A stretch of DNA of 64,000 nucleotides, taken from assembly GCF_002786295.1 (NCBI RefSeq), contig NZ_PGTC01000008.1, positions 62,001-126,000 of the forward strand, read 5' to 3'. Below the pieces are notes generated by a model. The model was not told the origin of the DNA, did not search any database, and was given only the letters and a program-made list of their open reading frames with translations. Source of the stretch: Pseudooceanicola marinus (GTDB taxonomy: Bacteria; Pseudomonadota; Alphaproteobacteria; Rhodobacterales; Rhodobacteraceae). A program made the translations under genes and the position numbers. Of the stretch, positions 17,243 through 25,225 are shown piece after piece (the stretch's first letter is position 1; every line of letters begins with the position of its first letter).

Positions 17243-18148
17243 TCAGAATGCGGTTTCGCCCGAGACGTAGCGGGCGGCGGCGCGCAACGCGCGATCCAGC
17301 GCCTCCTGCCGGTCGCAGCCCTCGGCCTCGGCCACGATATGGGCCGCCATGAAGGTGTCGCCGGCGCCGGTCACCCGGGTCACCAGGACCTCGGGCGGAC
17401 AGCCGGTCACCAGGCCCTCGGCGCTGCCGTCACAGGCGGGCTTGTTGCCGTTGGTCACCAGCACGCGCGCCGCGCCCCGTTCGATCAGCCCGGCGGCGGC
17501 GGCTTCGGAGGTGTCGAATTCGCGTTGGCACAGCAGCCCGGCCTCTTCGAGGTTCACGTAGAGCAAGGCGCGGCCATGGGCCAGGAAGGGGCGCAGCCGT
17601 TCGGCCTTGCCGGGCGAGGCAGGCGCCACGCGCAGGTCGGCGCGGGCGAAGGCGGGGGAGGCGGCGATCTCTTCCAGCAGCATCAGCGTCAGGTTGCCGT
17701 CCAGCGCCACCGGCCCTTCGAAAGGTGCGGCCTCGCTGGCCAGGCTGCCATCGGTCAGGGGCCGCAGGATCTTGGCGCCCGCGGCTTCAAGGGAATGGGC
17801 GTCGGCGATGGCGGCGATCAGGCCGTTGGCGCCCTCGATGGCCATGTAGCGGTCGGTCGGCAGATCCTCGGACCGGTAGACGTGGGCGGTTTCCATTCCC
17901 AGCTCGTGACAGGCATGGATCAGCTCGTCGCCCTCGGGGTCCTGGCCCACGGCGGTCAGCAGGACGGGGCGCATCCCGAAGCGGGCCAGGGTCATGGCGA
18001 TGTTCATCGCCACGCCGCCGGGCAGGCGGGTGATGCGGCCGGGCACGTCCGAGCCCTGGCGCATGTGGCTGGCGGAACGGCCGATGATGTCCCAAAGGAC
18101 GGAGCCGATGCAGAGGATCTCGGGCAGGGGGGCGGTCTGTCTGGTCAT
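17243..18148 (-). CDS. PfkB family carbohydrate kinase, possibly pseudouridine kinase
   Basis: A 301-residue ribokinase-fold kinase. The first strand (ILCIGSVLWDIIGR), the glycine motif LPGGVAMNIAMTLARFG and the PfkB signature VTRVTGAGDTFMAAHIVAE with the catalytic Asp are all present. The GSVLWDIIGR form of the first strand resembles kinases that in this bacterial group sit beside psuG (pseudouridine-5-phosphate glycosidase), hence the guess of pseudouridine kinase; no psuG is in the window, so the substrate remains open. AAAGAG precedes the ATG at 18148. It diverges from rpsB. Confidence 0.78.
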   Translation of the reverse strand: MTRQTAPLPEILCIGSVLWDIIGRSASHMRQGSDVPGRITRLPGGVAMNIAMTLARFGMRPVLLTAVGQDPEGDELIHACHELGMETAHVYRSEDLPTDRYMAIEGANGLIAAIADAHSLEAAGAKILRPLTDGSLASEAAPFEGPVALDGNLTLMLLEEIAASPAFARADLRVAPASPGKAERLRPFLAHGRALLYVNLEEAGLLCQREFDTSEAAAAGLIERGAARVLVTNGNKPACDGSAEGLVTGCPPEVLVTRVTGAGDTFMAAHIVAEAEGCDRQEALDRALRAAARYVSGETAF

Positions 18149-18268
18149 GCGCTCTTTTGGCGGCGTTGCGCGGGCCGCGCAAGCCTTGGCAGGGCGCGCG
18201 GGCCGGGATATTTCGTCCCTGCCGCAGACTTGCGCGATGGCCCCCGGACCGGGCCGGGACAAGCGGGC

Positions 18269-18297
18269 TTGCGCCCCGGAGCGTTTGCCTCTATGAG
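18269..18297 (+). promoter_or_regulatory. candidate rpsB promoter
   Basis: TTGCGC (18269-18274), a 17-bp spacer and TATGAG (18292-18297), about 118 bp ahead of the rpsB start codon. Transcription would begin near 18304, giving a leader of about 110 nt. Confidence 0.5.
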
Positions 18298-18331
18298 AGC
18301 GCCACTTAATCCCGCAGGCGGGGTCGGGCCT

Positions 18332-18350
18332 ATGGGGGAGACATCCCCAT
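18332..18350 (+). promoter_or_regulatory. leader hairpin of rpsB
   Basis: ATGGGG (18332-18337) and CCCCAT (18345-18350) form a hairpin in the predicted rpsB leader; a second small stem (CCCGC...CGGG) lies just before. Ribosomal protein S2 operons are often self-regulated through such leaders; that role here is inferred. Confidence 0.4.
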
Positions 18351-18414
18351 GCGTCCACCGGTTGACCAGATGGTTCACACCCCCGCCAAGGCGCAAACCG
18401 GAAAGGATAGAAGC

Positions 18415-19191
18415 ATGGCTCTTCCCGAGTTCTCCATGCGTCAGCTGCTCGAAGCTGGCGTTCACTTCGGCCACCAGACGCAGCGCTGGAACCCCCGCAT
18501 GGGCGAGTTCATCTACGGCGCCCGCAACGGCATCCACATTCTCGACCTGACGCAGACCGTCCCGATGCTGGACGCCGCGCTGAACGTGATCCGTGATACC
18601 GTTGCCAAGAACGGCCGCGTGCTGTTCGTCGGCACCAAGCGCCAGGCCTCCGGCCCGATCGCCGAAGCCGCCGAGAAATGCGCGCAGTACTACATGAACC
18701 ACCGCTGGCTGGGCGGCACACTGACCAACTGGAAGACCGTCTCCCAGTCGATCAACCGCCTGAAGGAAATCGACGAACGTCTGGACGGCGGCGCCGAGGG
18801 CCTGACCAAGAAAGAGCGTCTGGGCATGGAGCGCGAGCAGACCAAACTGCAGGCGTCCCTGGGCGGTATCCGTGAAATGGGCGGCGTGCCGGACCTTCTG
18901 TTCGTCATCGACGTCAAGAAAGAGCAGCTGGCCATCGCCGAAGCCAAGAAGCTGGGTATCCCGGTCGTGGCCGTGGTCGACACCAACTGCTCGCCCGAGG
19001 GCGTGGACTACATCATCCCCGGCAACGATGACGCCGCTCGCGCCATCTCCCTGTACTGCGACCTGGCCTCGCGCGCTGCCCTGGACGGCATGACCGCCCA
19101 GCTGGGCGCCGCTGGCGTCGACGTCGGCGAATTCGTCGAGGGCCTCGAAGAGGAAGCCCTGGCCGAAGAAGGTGCCGAAGCCCAGGCGTAA
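18415..19191 (+). CDS. rpsB: 30S ribosomal protein S2
   Basis: A 258-residue S2 (uS2) protein. The start [20 protein letters not shown] with [12 protein letters not shown] and the later [19 protein letters not shown] are universal S2 signatures. It binds the 16S rRNA between head and body of the small subunit and recruits S1. The acidic, Ala-rich tail of about 25 residues is common in alphaproteobacteria. AAAGGA precedes the ATG. It is followed 79 nt later by tsf, the usual order, with a hairpin between. Confidence 0.98.
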   Translation: MALPEFSMRQLLEAGVHFGHQTQRWNPRMGEFIYGARNGIHILDLTQTVPMLDAALNVIRDTVAKNGRVLFVGTKRQASGPIAEAAEKCAQYYMNHRWLGGTLTNWKTVSQSINRLKEIDERLDGGAEGLTKKERLGMEREQTKLQASLGGIREMGGVPDLLFVIDVKKEQLAIAEAKKLGIPVVAVVDTNCSPEGVDYIIPGNDDAARAISLYCDLASRAALDGMTAQLGAAGVDVGEFVEGLEEEALAEEGAEAQA

Positions 19192-19214
19192 GCCCGCGCT
19201 TTACAGAACTGTCA

Positions 19215-19239
19215 CCGGCCGCATGTTAACGGCGGCCGG
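19215..19239 (+). promoter_or_regulatory. intercistronic hairpin between rpsB and tsf
   Basis: CCGGCCGC (19215-19222) and GCGGCCGG (19232-19239) form a perfect 8-bp stem with a 9-nt loop. No T run follows, so it more likely protects or processes the message, or attenuates, than terminates fully. Confidence 0.5.
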
Positions 19240-19270
19240 ACCCCATTTCAGACCGTAAGGAGATCTCCCG

Positions 19271-20146
19271 ATGGCGATCACTGCTGCACAGGTTAAAGAA
19301 CTGCGCGAAATGACCGGCGCAGGCATGATGGATGCCAAGAAGGCGCTGACCGAAACCGACGGCGACATGGACGCCGCCGTTGACTGGCTGCGCACCAAGG
19401 GCCTGGCGAAAGCCGCGAAGAAATCCGGCCGTACCGCCGCCGAAGGCCTCGTGGCCGTCGAAGTGTCCGGCACCACCGGCGTCGCCGTCGAGGTGAACGC
19501 CGAGACCGACTTCGTCGCCAAGAACGCCGAGTTCCAGGACATGGTCGCCGGCATCGCCAAGGTTGCCACCGGTGTCGACAGCGTCGAAGCCCTGGCCGAC
19601 GCCGAGCTGGACGGCAAGAAGGTCTCCGAGGTGGTCACCGACAAGATCGCCAAGATCGGCGAGAACATGACCCTGCGCCGGATGGCCAAGATCGAAGGTG
19701 ACGTCGTGGCCTCCTACGTCCACAACGCTGCCGCGCCTGGCCTCGGCCAGATCGGCGTGCTGGTCGCCCTGAAGGGCGGCGACGAAGCCTTCGGCAAGCA
19801 GGTCGCGATGCACATCGCCGCCGCGAACCCCGCCGCGCTGAACGAAGCAGAGCTGGACCCGGCCGTCGTCGAGAAAGAGCGCCAGGTGCAGATCGACATC
19901 GCGCGCGAATCCGGCAAGCCGGAGCAGGTCATCGAGAAGATGATCGTCGGCCGCATGAAGAAGTTCCTCGGCGAGGTGACCCTGCTGGGTCAGGCCTTCG
20001 TGGTGAACCCCGACCTGACCGTCGAGGAAGCCGCCAAGGAAGCCGGTGCCGAAATCCTGGGCTTCGTCCGCCTGCAGGTCGGTGAAGGCATCGAGAAGGA
20101 ACAGGAAGACTTCGCAGCCGAAGTGGCCAAGGCCGCTCAGGGCTGA
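19271..20146 (+). CDS. tsf: translation elongation factor Ts
   Basis: A 291-residue EF-Ts, the guanine-nucleotide exchange factor for EF-Tu. The N-terminal UBA-like module ([19 protein letters not shown]), the core TDFVAKN loop whose Asp-Phe inserts into EF-Tu to displace magnesium, and the second core subdomain up to [12 protein letters not shown] are all present. Length is typical for alphaproteobacteria. TAAGGAG precedes the ATG. It is the second gene of the rpsB operon and is closed by a strong terminator. Confidence 0.98.
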   Translation: MAITAAQVKELREMTGAGMMDAKKALTETDGDMDAAVDWLRTKGLAKAAKKSGRTAAEGLVAVEVSGTTGVAVEVNAETDFVAKNAEFQDMVAGIAKVATGVDSVEALADAELDGKKVSEVVTDKIAKIGENMTLRRMAKIEGDVVASYVHNAAAPGLGQIGVLVALKGGDEAFGKQVAMHIAAANPAALNEAELDPAVVEKERQVQIDIARESGKPEQVIEKMIVGRMKKFLGEVTLLGQAFVVNPDLTVEEAAKEAGAEILGFVRLQVGEGIEKEQEDFAAEVAKAAQG

Positions 20147-20190
20147 TCGATCCGGGCGCCACGGCGTCCGCTGGTTCCGCTAAGATCCGG

Positions 20191-20220
20191 AAAAGGGGTC
20201 GGGGTTTCCCGGCCCCTTTT
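20191..20220 (+). terminator. terminator of the rpsB-tsf operon
   Basis: AAAAGGGGTCGGG (20191-20203) pairs with CCCGGCCCCTTTT (20208-20220) with one T-G wobble and a GTTT loop. Confidence 0.88.
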
Positions 20221-20347
20221 CATGCGCGCCCGGCCCGTCCTTTGCAACATATTGGAACGGCTGGGGCTTTTGCCCTTGTCCTCGACCTTGGTCGAGGCGT
20301 TACCTTCGCCCTTGTATCGTTCAAGGCCCGGGGGGAGGGGTGCAGGC

Positions 20348-21622
20348 ATGGCAGGCAGGCAGGGGCATTTCCACCGCTTCCTCGTGGCGGGCGGGCTCAC
20401 GAACCTCGGGGACGGGGTGGCGACGCTGGCCTGGACCTGGCTGGCCACGCAGCTGACCCGCGACCCCTTCCTGATCTCGCTGATGCCCGTGGCGCTGCGT
20501 CTGCCGTGGTTCCTCTTTGCTATTCCCGCCGGGTTGGTGACCGATCGCGTCAGCCGCAAGAAGCTGTTGCTGGCCATGGATGTGGCGCGCGGACTGGCCT
20601 TTGCCCTGGCGGCGGCCGCCATCTGGCAGGCCCTGCCGCTGGCAGATCCACCGGAGGACGGCGTGGCCGAGGTCGGGCTGTTCGTCACCCTGGCGCTTTG
20701 TGCGGCCGCCATCGGCCTGGCCGAAGTGTTCCGCGACACCGCTGCTCAGACGGTGCTGCCCTCGCTGGTGGACCCCGACCGCCTGGAAAGCGCCAACGCG
20801 CGCTTCTCGGCGGTGGAAATCCTGGGCAACACGTTGCTCGGTCCCGCCGTGGGGGCCTTTCTGATCGCCGCCGCGTTGCCGCTGCCCTTCCTGCTTAACG
20901 CCGCCGCCTACCTTTCGGCCACCGTATTGGTTGCCGGGGTCGGCATTCGCCAGCGCCGCCCTGCCGGCACGCGCCGGCACTGGCGGCATGAGTTCACCGA
21001 GGCGGCGGGCTTCTTGATCCAGCAGCCGACACTGCGGTTGCTGGCGCTCTTCACCGGGGTCTTCAACGGGTTGCACCAAATGGTCGTCGTGGGCCTCGTC
21101 CTTTTCGCACAGGAGGTACTGGGCCTCGGCGCTGGCGCCTATGGCCTGGTCTTGTCCGCCGGGGCCTCGGGTGGCTTGGTCGCCGGGCTGGTCGCCGCGC
21201 CCCTGATCGCACGCGTCGGCGGGGCACGGTTGGCGCAGCTGTCGTCGGCGGTCATTGCCCTGGCTTTCCTGGCCGTGCCGCTGGCGGGCGGTGGCGTGGG
21301 GGTGGCGGCCTGCCTGATGGTGTTCTCCTTCCTAGGGCTGTTGTGGGACACCGTGTCGATCTCCTATCGACAGCGCGCCGTCCCGGACGAGATGCGCGGG
21401 CGGGTCAATGCGCTTTACCGGATGGCGTCCTGGGGCATGATGCCCGTGGGGCTAATGGTGTCGGGGCTGGTCGTGGACCTGGGCGAACGGATCATGCCCC
21501 GCGAGGTCGCGCTGACGCTTCCCTTCCTCGTTGCCGGGGGCGGGGTCGCCGTGATGACGTTGCTGGCCTGGCGCGGGATCGGTCGCGGCTTCGGCCGCCC
21601 GCCCGGCGTTCCCTCGGCCTGA
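20348..21622 (+). CDS. MFS exporter, EntS-like
   Basis: A 424-residue transporter of the MFS_3/EntS type (Pfam transmembrane secretion effector family). The N-terminus FLVAGGLTNLGDGVATLAW, the loop IPAGLVTDRVSRKK and the segment RDTAAQTVLPSLVDPDRLESANAR are typical; twelve hydrophobic helices are visible. Relatives export siderophores, macrolides or other small molecules; the substrate here is unknown. The start at 20348 has GGGGAGGGG upstream; an upstream GTG/ATG frame beginning inside the tsf terminator is rejected. It stands alone. Confidence 0.87.
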   Translation: MAGRQGHFHRFLVAGGLTNLGDGVATLAWTWLATQLTRDPFLISLMPVALRLPWFLFAIPAGLVTDRVSRKKLLLAMDVARGLAFALAAAAIWQALPLADPPEDGVAEVGLFVTLALCAAAIGLAEVFRDTAAQTVLPSLVDPDRLESANARFSAVEILGNTLLGPAVGAFLIAAALPLPFLLNAAAYLSATVLVAGVGIRQRRPAGTRRHWRHEFTEAAGFLIQQPTLRLLALFTGVFNGLHQMVVVGLVLFAQEVLGLGAGAYGLVLSAGASGGLVAGLVAAPLIARVGGARLAQLSSAVIALAFLAVPLAGGGVGVAACLMVFSFLGLLWDTVSISYRQRAVPDEMRGRVNALYRMASWGMMPVGLMVSGLVVDLGERIMPREVALTLPFLVAGGGVAVMTLLAWRGIGRGFGRPPGVPSA

Positions 21623-21643
21623 AGGAAAGGCGAGCGCCCAAAA

Positions 21644-21670
21644 CGGTGTCGGTCGGGACAACCGACACCG
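21644..21670 (-). terminator. terminator-like hairpin after the LuxR-type gene
   Basis: CGGTGTCGGT (21644-21653) and ACCGACACCG (21661-21670) form a perfect 10-bp stem with a 7-nt loop. Read on the minus strand it ends in TTTTGGGC, so it probably stops the LuxR transcript about 300 nt after its stop codon. Confidence 0.6.
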
Positions 21671-21872
21671 CCTTTGGCAGGTGCTCGTCTAATGGGGATG
21701 GCACGAGATCCTTGCCAGACTGCCGGATGGGAGGGCGGATCAATACGCCCCCCAACCGACTCCGGTTTCCCGGCCAACCCGCAGGGCCCTGAAATCACAG
21801 GGGTGCAGGCCGGATGCTCCATGGCTCAAAGCCACCACTCACGGAACATCTGGACAATGCGTTTTTTACCGC

Positions 21873-21906
21873 GTGATCGAAAGTAAGGGAAACCTTACCC
21901 GATCAC
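21873..21906. repeat. interrupted 13-bp stem-loop
   Basis: Outer stem GTGATCG (21873-21879) with CGATCAC (21900-21906) and inner stem GTAAGG (21883-21888) with CCTTAC (21893-21898), closed by GAAA. It lies downstream of the LuxR-type gene and has no T run on either side. Confidence 0.6.
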
Positions 21907-21973
21907 AGAGACTTAGCGAAAATGGCCTAAAAGACTGGTATTCCATACCTTTGCCGCAAGACGCCAAGCGGCG

Positions 21974-22729
21974 TCAAGCGTCCAGGATGAACATCTGGTT
22001 CAGGAAGGCGGCTTTGAGCACAGCCTGTGCCGTGGTTTCCACGTTTAGGTTCTCGCGGGCCAGGCGCAGGTGCTTTTCCACGGTGGCCGTGGTCAGCCCC
22101 ATGAGCAGGGCGATGTCCTGTGTCGTCTTACCGTCGCCGACCCATTGCAGCGCCTCGCGCTGGCGTCGGGTCAATTCCCGCGCGGGGCCGGAATAGGGCA
22201 GGGTCAGGATCTTCAGGTGGGCGACGTTGTTCATGATGACAATGTCGCGACCATGTTCGGCCCAGACTGCATCCACCTCGTCCTGACTCATGTCGGCGCG
22301 CGCGGTCAGGGCGATGGCGCCCTTTGTGCGCGGCGAGATGCTCTTGAACGAGATCGAGTAGCCGGCGCGGACGCCCATGGAACGGTTGAACTCGATCACC
22401 TTCCGCTCACTCTCGGTCAGCACGCCCGAGGCCGTCATTTCCCCGAGCAGGCGCCAGGAACAGGCGCCTTCGTTGTCCAATGCCCAGCGGACCATGGGCG
22501 CATGGAAGTAAAGCCCCTTGCCGAGGAAGGCGTCGCGGTAGGTCGCGGAATGGTTAGTCAGGATGACGAAATCTTCGGGGTCGCCCAGCGAGGTGGCGGT
22601 ACGGTAGCGCGTGAAACCATAAAGCAGACGGTCGAAGCCGAACTCTCCCATGCGCTTGCAATGCAGATCCCACAGCGCCTCGATTGATGGCGCGTTGGTG
22701 AGTTGTTCCAAGTATTCGCGGCGCATCAT
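21974..22729 (-). CDS. LuxR family regulator with autoinducer-binding-like domain (LuxR solo)
   Basis: A 251-residue regulator with the quorum-sensing LuxR layout: an N-terminal signal-binding-like domain (about 1-170) and a C-terminal GerE helix-turn-helix (about 183-246: ARELTRRQREALQWVGDGK, then TVEKHL). The region equivalent to the conserved Asp-Pro of acyl-homoserine-lactone receptors reads FHAPMV, so the Asp that contacts the signal amide is replaced by Ala77; the Gly of MGVRAG is kept. No luxI-type synthase is nearby. It may bind a different ligand or none. The first of two tandem ATGs is used, with AAAGGA 6 nt upstream. Paired dyads lie just ahead. Confidence 0.83.
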   Translation of the reverse strand: MMRREYLEQLTNAPSIEALWDLHCKRMGEFGFDRLLYGFTRYRTATSLGDPEDFVILTNHSATYRDAFLGKGLYFHAPMVRWALDNEGACSWRLLGEMTASGVLTESERKVIEFNRSMGVRAGYSISFKSISPRTKGAIALTARADMSQDEVDAVWAEHGRDIVIMNNVAHLKILTLPYSGPARELTRRQREALQWVGDGKTTQDIALLMGLTTATVEKHLRLARENLNVETTAQAVLKAAFLNQMFILDA

Positions 22730-23075
22730 TCTGGTCCTTTCCCCCCGGTAGACCTGGCCTGTGAATGCGGGGTGTCGGACATGCGGGACGGCGTGACAGA
22801 GGCCCGGCATGTCCGACAGCACCCAGCGGGTTTAGCCCGAGAGATGCTGGTTTGTCGAGCGCGGTATCAACGCGTTGGCCGCTTGGACAGTTGGCTGGTG
22901 TCACCTGCCTGCGCAACGGGCGTCGCGCCGTGGCCTACAATTCCCGCGCCGTGAAGCGCGGCGTCCCAGCCGTAAACCGATCTCGGGTCCAGAGGCCCTG
23001 CGACGCCTTGCGGCCGCGCGCTGCTGTCTGCCGCAGCATCGCAGCCCTGGGGCGGGTCACGCCAGCTTGGCGCCG
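22730..23075. other. 346-bp region between the che operon end and the LuxR-type gene
   Basis: Both flanking genes are on the minus strand. The part next to the regulator (22773-22818) holds a striking inverted repeat. The rest is GC-rich with no gene that has a ribosome site or family features, and no clear terminator for the che operon is seen. Confidence 0.45.
22773..22818. promoter_or_regulatory. paired dyad upstream of the LuxR-type gene
   Basis: TGTCGGACATGC (22773-22784) is repeated inverted as GCATGTCCGACA (22807-22818) with 22 bp between. Each arm contains its own small palindrome TGTCSGACA, with centres 37 bp apart. It lies 44-89 bp before the regulator's start codon, a position suited to an operator, perhaps for autoregulation. 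Confidence 0.55.
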
Positions 23076-23504
23076 TCACCAGAGGTCGAGGTCGCCGGCG
23101 CCGTGGGAAGGCGGATGTTCCTTAGCCCCGGTCTGTCTTATGCTTCTCTTCGATGCCGTCAGGATGGGCGCGATGGATTCCTGCATGTCGACCGTTTCCT
23201 GCAGCGCGGAGTGGGTCATCCGCTGCCCTTCCGCCCAGCCCAGGGCCGGGCCGAAGCGCAGCAGGATCCCCTCCAGATCCTTCAGCGCCTGACGCATGTA
23301 GTCGATCCGCTGCAGGTTCAGAAAAGCGTCCTCAGCCAGGGGCTTGCAAGTGCAGAGACTGGCGGACAGCGCCTCCTCCAGGCCGGTGGTCAGGGCCCGC
23401 AGTCCGGCGACCTGTCCCGCAAGGATCTCGGCCAGTTCCGGGGCCTCGATCTCGACATGGTCGGTCGGAGGATCGCCGGGTCGGTCGGGGGCGCCGGTCT
23501 GCAT
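23076..23504 (-). CDS. last che-operon protein, candidate CheT-like phosphatase
   Basis: A 142-residue, mostly helical protein that is not a CheB, CheC, CheD or CheX. Helix 2 carries LNLQRIDYMRQALKDLE, which contains a D-x-x-x-Q motif (Asp68, Gln72) like the phosphatase motif of CheZ and rhizobial CheT. The operon order STAS-Y1-A-W-R-Y2-this gene parallels the rhizobial che operon, which ends in cheT. It would dephosphorylate a CheY and so end the signal. Its ATG overlaps the cheY2 stop (TGATG); a GTG one codon earlier is also possible. CheT is assigned from motif and position only. Confidence 0.6.
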   Translation of the reverse strand: MQTGAPDRPGDPPTDHVEIEAPELAEILAGQVAGLRALTTGLEEALSASLCTCKPLAEDAFLNLQRIDYMRQALKDLEGILLRFGPALGWAEGQRMTHSALQETVDMQESIAPILTASKRSIRQTGAKEHPPSHGAGDLDLW

Positions 23505-23890
23505 CACAGGCGTCCGACGACAGCCTCGATACAGGCGCGCAGGTCATTGGGCTCAAACGGCTTCTTGAGGAAGTTGTTCATTCCGAGTTGCTTGCCCTTG
23601 TCGATGATTGCCTTGTCCGCCTTGCCGGTGATCAGGATGAAACCGACGCCCTTGGTCTTGGCGCCGCTGCGCAGGTGCTGCAGCAGTTGCAGGCCGTCCA
23701 TCCCCGGCATGTTGAAGTCAGAGATCACCAGGTGCACCGGCTTGGCTTCCAAGGTCTTGAGCGCCGAGGGGCCGTCCGACGTGCTGGCGACGTTGGTAAT
23801 GCCGAAGGCGTCCAGGGCCTGGGTGATGAGCCCGCGGCTGGTCGACATATCATCCACCACCATGATTCTGATCTGGTCTCTCAGGGCCAT
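23504..23890 (-). CDS. cheY: chemotaxis response regulator CheY (second copy)
   Basis: A 128-residue single-domain receiver. The acidic pocket VVDDM, phospho-acceptor Asp in VISDFNMPGMDG, switch Thr in FILITGKAD and conserved Lys in FLKKPFEP are all present. It differs from the operon's other CheY (27413-27778) and, by position between cheR and the final gene, corresponds to rhizobial cheY2, the form that acts on the motor. AAGGAA precedes the ATG; 19 nt separate it from cheR. Confidence 0.93.
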   Translation of the reverse strand: MALRDQIRIMVVDDMSTSRGLITQALDAFGITNVASTSDGPSALKTLEAKPVHLVISDFNMPGMDGLQLLQHLRSGAKTKGVGFILITGKADKAIIDKGKQLGMNNFLKKPFEPNDLRACIEAVVGRL

Positions 23891-23909
23891 TCAAGCATTC
23901 CTTCCCGGC

Positions 23910-24770
23910 TTAGCGTGTCGCGGAGGCGGCCGCGCGGTAGGCCGTCATCCCGTTGGGGTCAAAGAGGGTCATGGCCGAATCCGAGATTCGCTCGGAATGG
24001 CCAAGGAAGATCCAGCCGCCGTCGCCAAGGCGCTGACGGAAGCGGGGCCAGAGCGAGGCCTGGGTGTCCGCATCGAAGTAGATCACCACGTTGCGGCAGA
24101 AGATGGCGTCGAATTGCCCCTTCATCGGCCAGTCGCGCAGCAGGTTAAGTTCGCGAAAGCGGACGACCCGCCTGATCTGCTCACTGACCCGGTACTGGCC
24201 GGATGTGCCCGCGCGTTCAAGATAGCTTTTCCGCATCTCCGCGGGGATCCCGCTGATCTGCTGTTCCGAGTAAGTTGCCGCCTGAGCCTTGTCGAGGATC
24301 ACCGGATCGATGTCCGTGCCGAGGATCAGTATATCGCGGGTGAACAGATCCGGTGCCGCCTGGTGGAGGCACATGGAGATCGAATACGGCTCCTGCCCGG
24401 AGGAACAGCCGGCCGACCAGATGCGTACCCTTTGCCCATTGCGTGCCTTCTGTAGCAGGACCGGCAGAACCTTTTCGCGCAGGATGTCGAAGTGATGGGA
24501 CTCCCGAAAGAAATGAGAGACGTTGGTGGTCAGGGCCGAGATCATCTGACGCCGTTCCTCGTCTCCGGCCGCAGAGACAACGAAGCGGCAGTAGCTTTCG
24601 TAGTTCGGCTGGCCGGTCGCCATCAGGCGTTTGCGCAGGCGCGACTGAACCATGGTCATCTTGCCTTCCGGCAGGACAAGCCCGGCCTCTTTCTTGGCCA
24701 TCTCGGCTATGGTGGCGAACGACTTGCCGTCCATCACCGTTCCCGAACTATCCGAGGCGGTGCGCGTCAT
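23910..24770 (-). CDS. cheR: chemotaxis protein methyltransferase CheR
   Basis: A 286-residue enzyme that methylates receptor glutamates with S-adenosylmethionine. The N-terminal helical domain ends in TTNVSHFFRESHHFDIL, and the catalytic domain shows RIWSAGCSSGQEPYS, LGTDIDPVILDKA and FDAIFCRNVVIYFD, all CheR hallmarks. The C-terminus has the usual GHSERI strand. Its ATG overlaps the cheW stop by 4 nt. No cheB methylesterase follows, which is unusual for an adaptation system. Confidence 0.96.
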   Translation of the reverse strand: MTRTASDSSGTVMDGKSFATIAEMAKKEAGLVLPEGKMTMVQSRLRKRLMATGQPNYESYCRFVVSAAGDEERRQMISALTTNVSHFFRESHHFDILREKVLPVLLQKARNGQRVRIWSAGCSSGQEPYSISMCLHQAAPDLFTRDILILGTDIDPVILDKAQAATYSEQQISGIPAEMRKSYLERAGTSGQYRVSEQIRRVVRFRELNLLRDWPMKGQFDAIFCRNVVIYFDADTQASLWPRFRQRLGDGGWIFLGHSERISDSAMTLFDPNGMTAYRAAASATR

Positions 24771-25225
24771 GCGACCTCGTCACTTGCGGCGGGCACGACG
24801 GCCCGAAGGTCCAGAACCCGGATCATCCGATCATCGATCACGGTCAGCGAGCGGACCACCGACATTTGTGGATCGGTGGACATGTCGGGGGGCAGTTGCA
24901 GGTCATCTTCGGTGATGGCGACGATGTCGGAGACCGCGTCGACCAGCAGGCCGGTGAGTGTGCCGTTCAGGTTGACCACGATGATCACGTTGCGGTCATT
25001 GGTTTCCTGGGATGGCAGATGCAGGCGCCGCGCCAGGTCCATCACCGGCAGGACCGTGCCCCGCAGATTGATCACGCCCCGCATGTAGTCGGGCGCATGG
25101 GGCATCGGTGTCGTGCGCGTCCAGCCGCGGATTTCCCGGACCGACATGATGTCGAGCGAGTATTCCTGATCCGCGACTCGAAAGGTCAACAGCTCAAGAT
25201 CGTTGTTCTGGCCCTGTTCACTCAT
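24767..25225 (-). CDS. cheW: chemotaxis coupling protein CheW
   Basis: A 152-residue CheW that links receptors to CheA. It has the double SH3-like fold pattern: LLTFRVADQEYSLDIMSVREI at the start, MRGVINLRGTVLPVMDL in the middle and VNLNGTLTGLLVDAVSDIV in the second lobe. Its start lies inside the end of cheA (8-nt overlap) and its stop overlaps cheR, so the three are translationally coupled. Confidence 0.95.
   Translation of the reverse strand: MSEQGQNNDLELLTFRVADQEYSLDIMSVREIRGWTRTTPMPHAPDYMRGVINLRGTVLPVMDLARRLHLPSQETNDRNVIIVVNLNGTLTGLLVDAVSDIVAITEDDLQLPPDMSTDPQMSVVRSLTVIDDRMIRVLDLRAVVPAASDEVA

Larger units (their letters stand above)
21623..21973. other. 351-bp convergent intergenic region with two hairpins
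   Basis: No gene is seen between the MFS exporter and the LuxR-type regulator, which converge here. The region holds a 10-bp hairpin (21644-21670) that can terminate minus-strand transcripts, and a long interrupted stem-loop (21873-21906) of unknown purpose. The part near the regulator is less GC-rich than its surroundings. Confidence 0.5.

Noticed and set aside
21900-23075. A luxI-type synthase beside the LuxR-type gene
   Set aside because: No frame on either strand has the length or motifs of an acyl-homoserine-lactone synthase.
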